DNA of 7,979 bases from contig DATDUH010000026.1 of the NCBI GenBank assembly GCA_036517755.1, positions 1 to 7,979 on the forward strand, read 5' to 3'. A program made the position numbers and the translations under genes. The first letter of the stretch is position 1, and every line of letters begins with the position of its first letter. The stretch is from JACOXB01 sp036517755. Lineage in GTDB: Bacteria > Patescibacteriota > Minisyncoccia > UBA6257 > Colwellbacteraceae. Below the pieces are notes generated by a model. That model saw only the letters and a list, made by a program, of their open reading frames with translations, did no database searches and had not been told where the DNA came from. Shown one piece after another: positions 6,411 through 7,979 of this stretch.

Positions 6411-6601
6411 GAAAGATGAGTTTTAACTAATTCCAGGAGTTCTCGGACGTGAGCTTCCTTGTCTTCCTCCATCTTTTTCCAAAATCGGTCGCATTCCTCG
6501 CAGCCAGCCGCGTCGGTTAAATAATGGTTTTTAACCCGCCAAAGACTCTTGTGTTCCTGGGTTAACTGGAGCAGAAGATTATAGATATGGTTACTAAGCA
6601 C
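6401..6601 (-). CDS. Small helical CxxC protein, function unknown
   Basis: This is a 66-residue, charged, predicted all-helical protein read from GTG 6601 to TAG. It reads as two amphipathic helices, about 4-28 (with QEHKSLWRVKNHYL) and 38-63 (with FWKKMEEDKEAHVRELLELV), joined by a turn holding C34-E-E-C37. His and Glu residues (E16, H17, H26, E49, H51, E54) together with the CxxC could bind metal. The second helix recalls ferritin-like helices, but that is only an impression. The even polar/apolar pattern and lack of rare runs argue for a real gene. It lies 35 nt downstream of lysA on the same strand, with a copy of the AAAGGTCGA motif in the gap. There is no ATG in frame upstream, so the GTG start is the best choice. 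Confidence 0.65.
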   Translation of the reverse strand: MLSNHIYNLLLQLTQEHKSLWRVKNHYLTDAAGCEECDRFWKKMEEDKEAHVRELLELVKTHLSRS

Positions 6602-6626
6602 GGAGATGGAACTTATTATTAGCCTT

Positions 6627-6635
6627 TCGACCTTT
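6627..6635 (-). repeat. AAAGGTCGA motif, copy 3
   Basis: The third copy, on the minus strand, begins 1 nt after the lysA stop and ends 25 nt before the GTG of the CxxC gene. Like copy 2 it is followed by AA. Its placement just after a stop and before a same-strand gene matches the other two copies. Function unknown. Confidence 0.45.
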
Positions 6636-6636
6636 C

Positions 6637-7845
6637 TTATATAATATCTTCTAATTCTTCTCGACGTCTGATTAGTTTGGTTCGGCTTCCTTCTATTAAA
6701 ACCTCGGCTGGGCGGGGCCGGAGGTCATAATTTGAGCTCATCGAAAAGCCGTAAGCGCCAGCGTTTAAAATGGCCAAGATTTCGCCTTGTCTAGGGATGG
6801 TGAGGAGTCTGTCTTTGGCAAAGAAATCAGCTGATTCACAAATATTACCAACCACCGAGACTTTCACCTTTTTCCCTTTGATGCGGCTCGCGTTTACTAC
6901 CTCGTGGTAACTGCCGTACATTGCCGGCCGGATTAAATGGTTAAAACCCGAATCAGTACCGACAAAAGTTTTGGTTGGGTTTTTCTTAATCTCAGTAACT
7001 TGGACAAGCAGGGTGCCGGCTTCGGCTACTAAGTATCTGCCTGGTTCAAAAATTATAGTTAGATTGCGGCCGTAATCTTTCGAAAATCCCCTTAATGTTT
7101 TAACGATTAAGGGGCCGAGATGTTTCAAGTCGAGTGATTTTTCATTCGGCCGGTAGGGGATGCCAAAACCGCCGCCGAAATCAATAAATTCTAAATCGGG
7201 AAAGCGATAGGCAGTTTTAAGCAGTGCCCTCATCGCTTTGAGGAATGTTTCTTCGCCTAGAATGCCCGAGCCAATATGTTGTTGGATCCCATTAATGGAA
7301 AGTTTATATTTTCTAGCCAACGCTTGGACCTCGTTAATTTGGCGTATATCAACACCGAATTTACTTTCTGGCCCACCGGTAATCACATGATTATGATTGC
7401 CGGCGCCGATACCCTGGTTAAGTCTTAAGGATATTGAAGAGCCGGGCTTAATTTCGCCCCATAACTTTATTTGGCTAAGCGAATCTAGATTTACTCTAAT
7501 TCCTTTTTCGATCAGGGACTTGAGCTCGTCTTTGGTAATGTTGCTGCAGGTATAGATTATTTGGTTTGGCTTGAAGCCGGCTTTAAGAGAGACTAAAACT
7601 TCGCCCAGGCTTACGGTTTCAGCGCCGGCGCCAAGTTTCTTAATTAGTTTTAAAAGATAGAGATTACTATTGGCTTTGACGGCGTAGTGAACTTTGAGGC
7701 TGGAATATTTAATATTCTCAACTAGGTTTGAATAGCGGCTTTTAATTGTATCCGCTTCGTAGACATAAAGAGGGGTGCCGTATTTTTTGACCAGAGATTC
7801 GGCCCTGTATCTTCCCAGCCAGACCTTATTGTTTTTTACTACCAC
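6637..7845 (-). CDS. lysA: Diaminopimelate decarboxylase
   Basis: This PLP enzyme of fold type III (alanine-racemase-like barrel) converts meso-diaminopimelate to L-lysine and CO2 in the cytoplasm. The PLP lysine is K57 in YAVKANSN. HIGSG at 190-194 gives the PLP-stacking histidine H190, FGGGFG and EPGRYLV bind the phosphate, and TDSGFNHLIRPAMYGSYHE is typical of LysA. GNICESAD carries catalytic C336, and NAGAYGFSMSSNY carries Y365 of the active site. CES and the LIRPAMYG block favour LysA over ornithine or arginine decarboxylases. The first His of the common GxHxHIGS motif is Gln188, which related decarboxylases also vary. At 402 residues it is slightly short of the usual about 420. The GTG start is fixed by an in-frame TAA 12 nt upstream. 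Confidence 0.94.
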   Translation of the reverse strand: MVVKNNKVWLGRYRAESLVKKYGTPLYVYEADTIKSRYSNLVENIKYSSLKVHYAVKANSNLYLLKLIKKLGAGAETVSLGEVLVSLKAGFKPNQIIYTCSNITKDELKSLIEKGIRVNLDSLSQIKLWGEIKPGSSISLRLNQGIGAGNHNHVITGGPESKFGVDIRQINEVQALARKYKLSINGIQQHIGSGILGEETFLKAMRALLKTAYRFPDLEFIDFGGGFGIPYRPNEKSLDLKHLGPLIVKTLRGFSKDYGRNLTIIFEPGRYLVAEAGTLLVQVTEIKKNPTKTFVGTDSGFNHLIRPAMYGSYHEVVNASRIKGKKVKVSVVGNICESADFFAKDRLLTIPRQGEILAILNAGAYGFSMSSNYDLRPRPAEVLIEGSRTKLIRRREELEDII

Positions 7846-7851
7846 TATTGA

Positions 7852-7857
7852 ATTTTA
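7852..7857 (-). promoter_or_regulatory. Possible -10 promoter of lysA
   Basis: On the minus strand TAAAAT lies 6 nt before the GTG of lysA, so transcription would start at about the first base of the start codon. No good -35 is seen at 17 nt. There is no room for a lysine riboswitch or any leader if this box is used. Sequence match only. Confidence 0.35.
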
Positions 7858-7890
7858 GTCAATAATCAGGCTTTTCGTCTTGGGGAAAAC

Positions 7891-7910
7891 AAAAAAACCC
7901 GAAGGTCTTT
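7891..7910 (-). terminator. Intrinsic terminator with UUCG tetraloop, reading leftward
   Basis: On the minus strand AAAGACC-TTCG-GGTTTTT can form a 7-bp hairpin (7910-7893, one G-U pair) capped by the very stable UUCG loop. The run of seven T (7897-7891) is followed by G and TTTT. The lower stem uses the U-tract itself. It would end a leftward transcript coming from beyond 7979, about 45 nt before lysA begins. Confidence 0.6.
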
Positions 7911-7915
7911 AGGGG

Positions 7916-7943
7916 CCAGGGGGTTCTGGGGGGAACCCCCTGG
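7916..7943. repeat. GC-rich perfect inverted repeat (11-bp arms)
   Basis: CCAGGGGGTTC (7916-7926) and GAACCCCCTGG (7933-7943) are perfect inverted arms around a 6-nt loop. GGCCAG (7914-7919) could instead pair with CTGGCC (7947-7952), and CGCAG-G-CTGCG sits at 7954-7964. The block is much more GC-rich than its neighbours and holds no open reading frame. It may be part of a structured RNA, a strengthened terminator region, or an intergenic palindromic repeat. I do not recognise a known RNA family in it. Confidence 0.6.
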
Positions 7944-7979
7944 CGACTGGCCGCGCAGGCTGCGTGGATGAGGGACGGA

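Noticed and set aside
7846..7890. Lysine riboswitch ahead of lysA
   Set aside because: The space between the upstream terminator and the lysA start is about 45 nt, far too short for the roughly 170-nt lysine riboswitch.

Overview
The window looks like ordinary bacterial chromosome, densely packed with short intergenic gaps. I see no insertion sequence, phage gene, CRISPR array, rRNA or tRNA. The gene mix (prfB-ftsE-ftsX, small orphan envelope proteins, a stand-alone FAD oxidase, a free-standing lysA) and the near absence of Shine-Dalgarno sequences suggest an uncultured Candidate Phyla Radiation (Patescibacteria) type of bacterium. That placement is an inference from gene style; no marker gene in the window settles it. 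UGA is used as a real stop (the FAD oxidase ends in TGA) and prfB is present, so the code is the standard one and not the UGA=Gly code of Gracilibacteria and Absconditabacteria.

Plus strand, 1-2003: the 3' part of prfB (release factor 2) runs almost directly into ftsE and ftsX, the ABC ATPase and permease of the divisome. Gaps are 7 and 2 nt, so this is very probably one transcript. Plus strand, 2074-4043: a GT-A fold glycosyltransferase with a very basic N-terminal tail, then two small envelope proteins, one with a DUF7282-like extracytoplasmic domain and one two-helix DUF5676-like membrane protein. Plus strand, 4058-6404: a GlcD/D-lactate-dehydrogenase-type FAD oxidase overlapping an acylphosphatase by ATGA, then a YbhB-type PEBP protein.

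Minus strand, 7845-6401: lysA (diaminopimelate decarboxylase, last step of lysine synthesis) followed by a 66-residue helical CxxC protein. The stop codon of the latter overlaps the stop of the PEBP gene from the other strand. The right end (7890-7979) holds a GC-rich perfect inverted repeat and a UUCG-capped hairpin with a U-tract, reading leftward. This is probably the 3' end and terminator of a gene or RNA lying outside the window.

The genes do not form one obvious pathway. The best-supported themes are cell division and envelope (ftsEX, glycosyltransferase, two membrane or exported proteins, meso-DAP-related lysA) and small-molecule metabolism (oxidase, acylphosphatase). The least explained items are the repeated AAAGGTCGA motif found just after three stop codons, the -10-like boxes lying almost on start codons (possible leaderless mRNAs), the 66-residue protein, and the structured right end. 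I did not find a convincing new multi-gene system.
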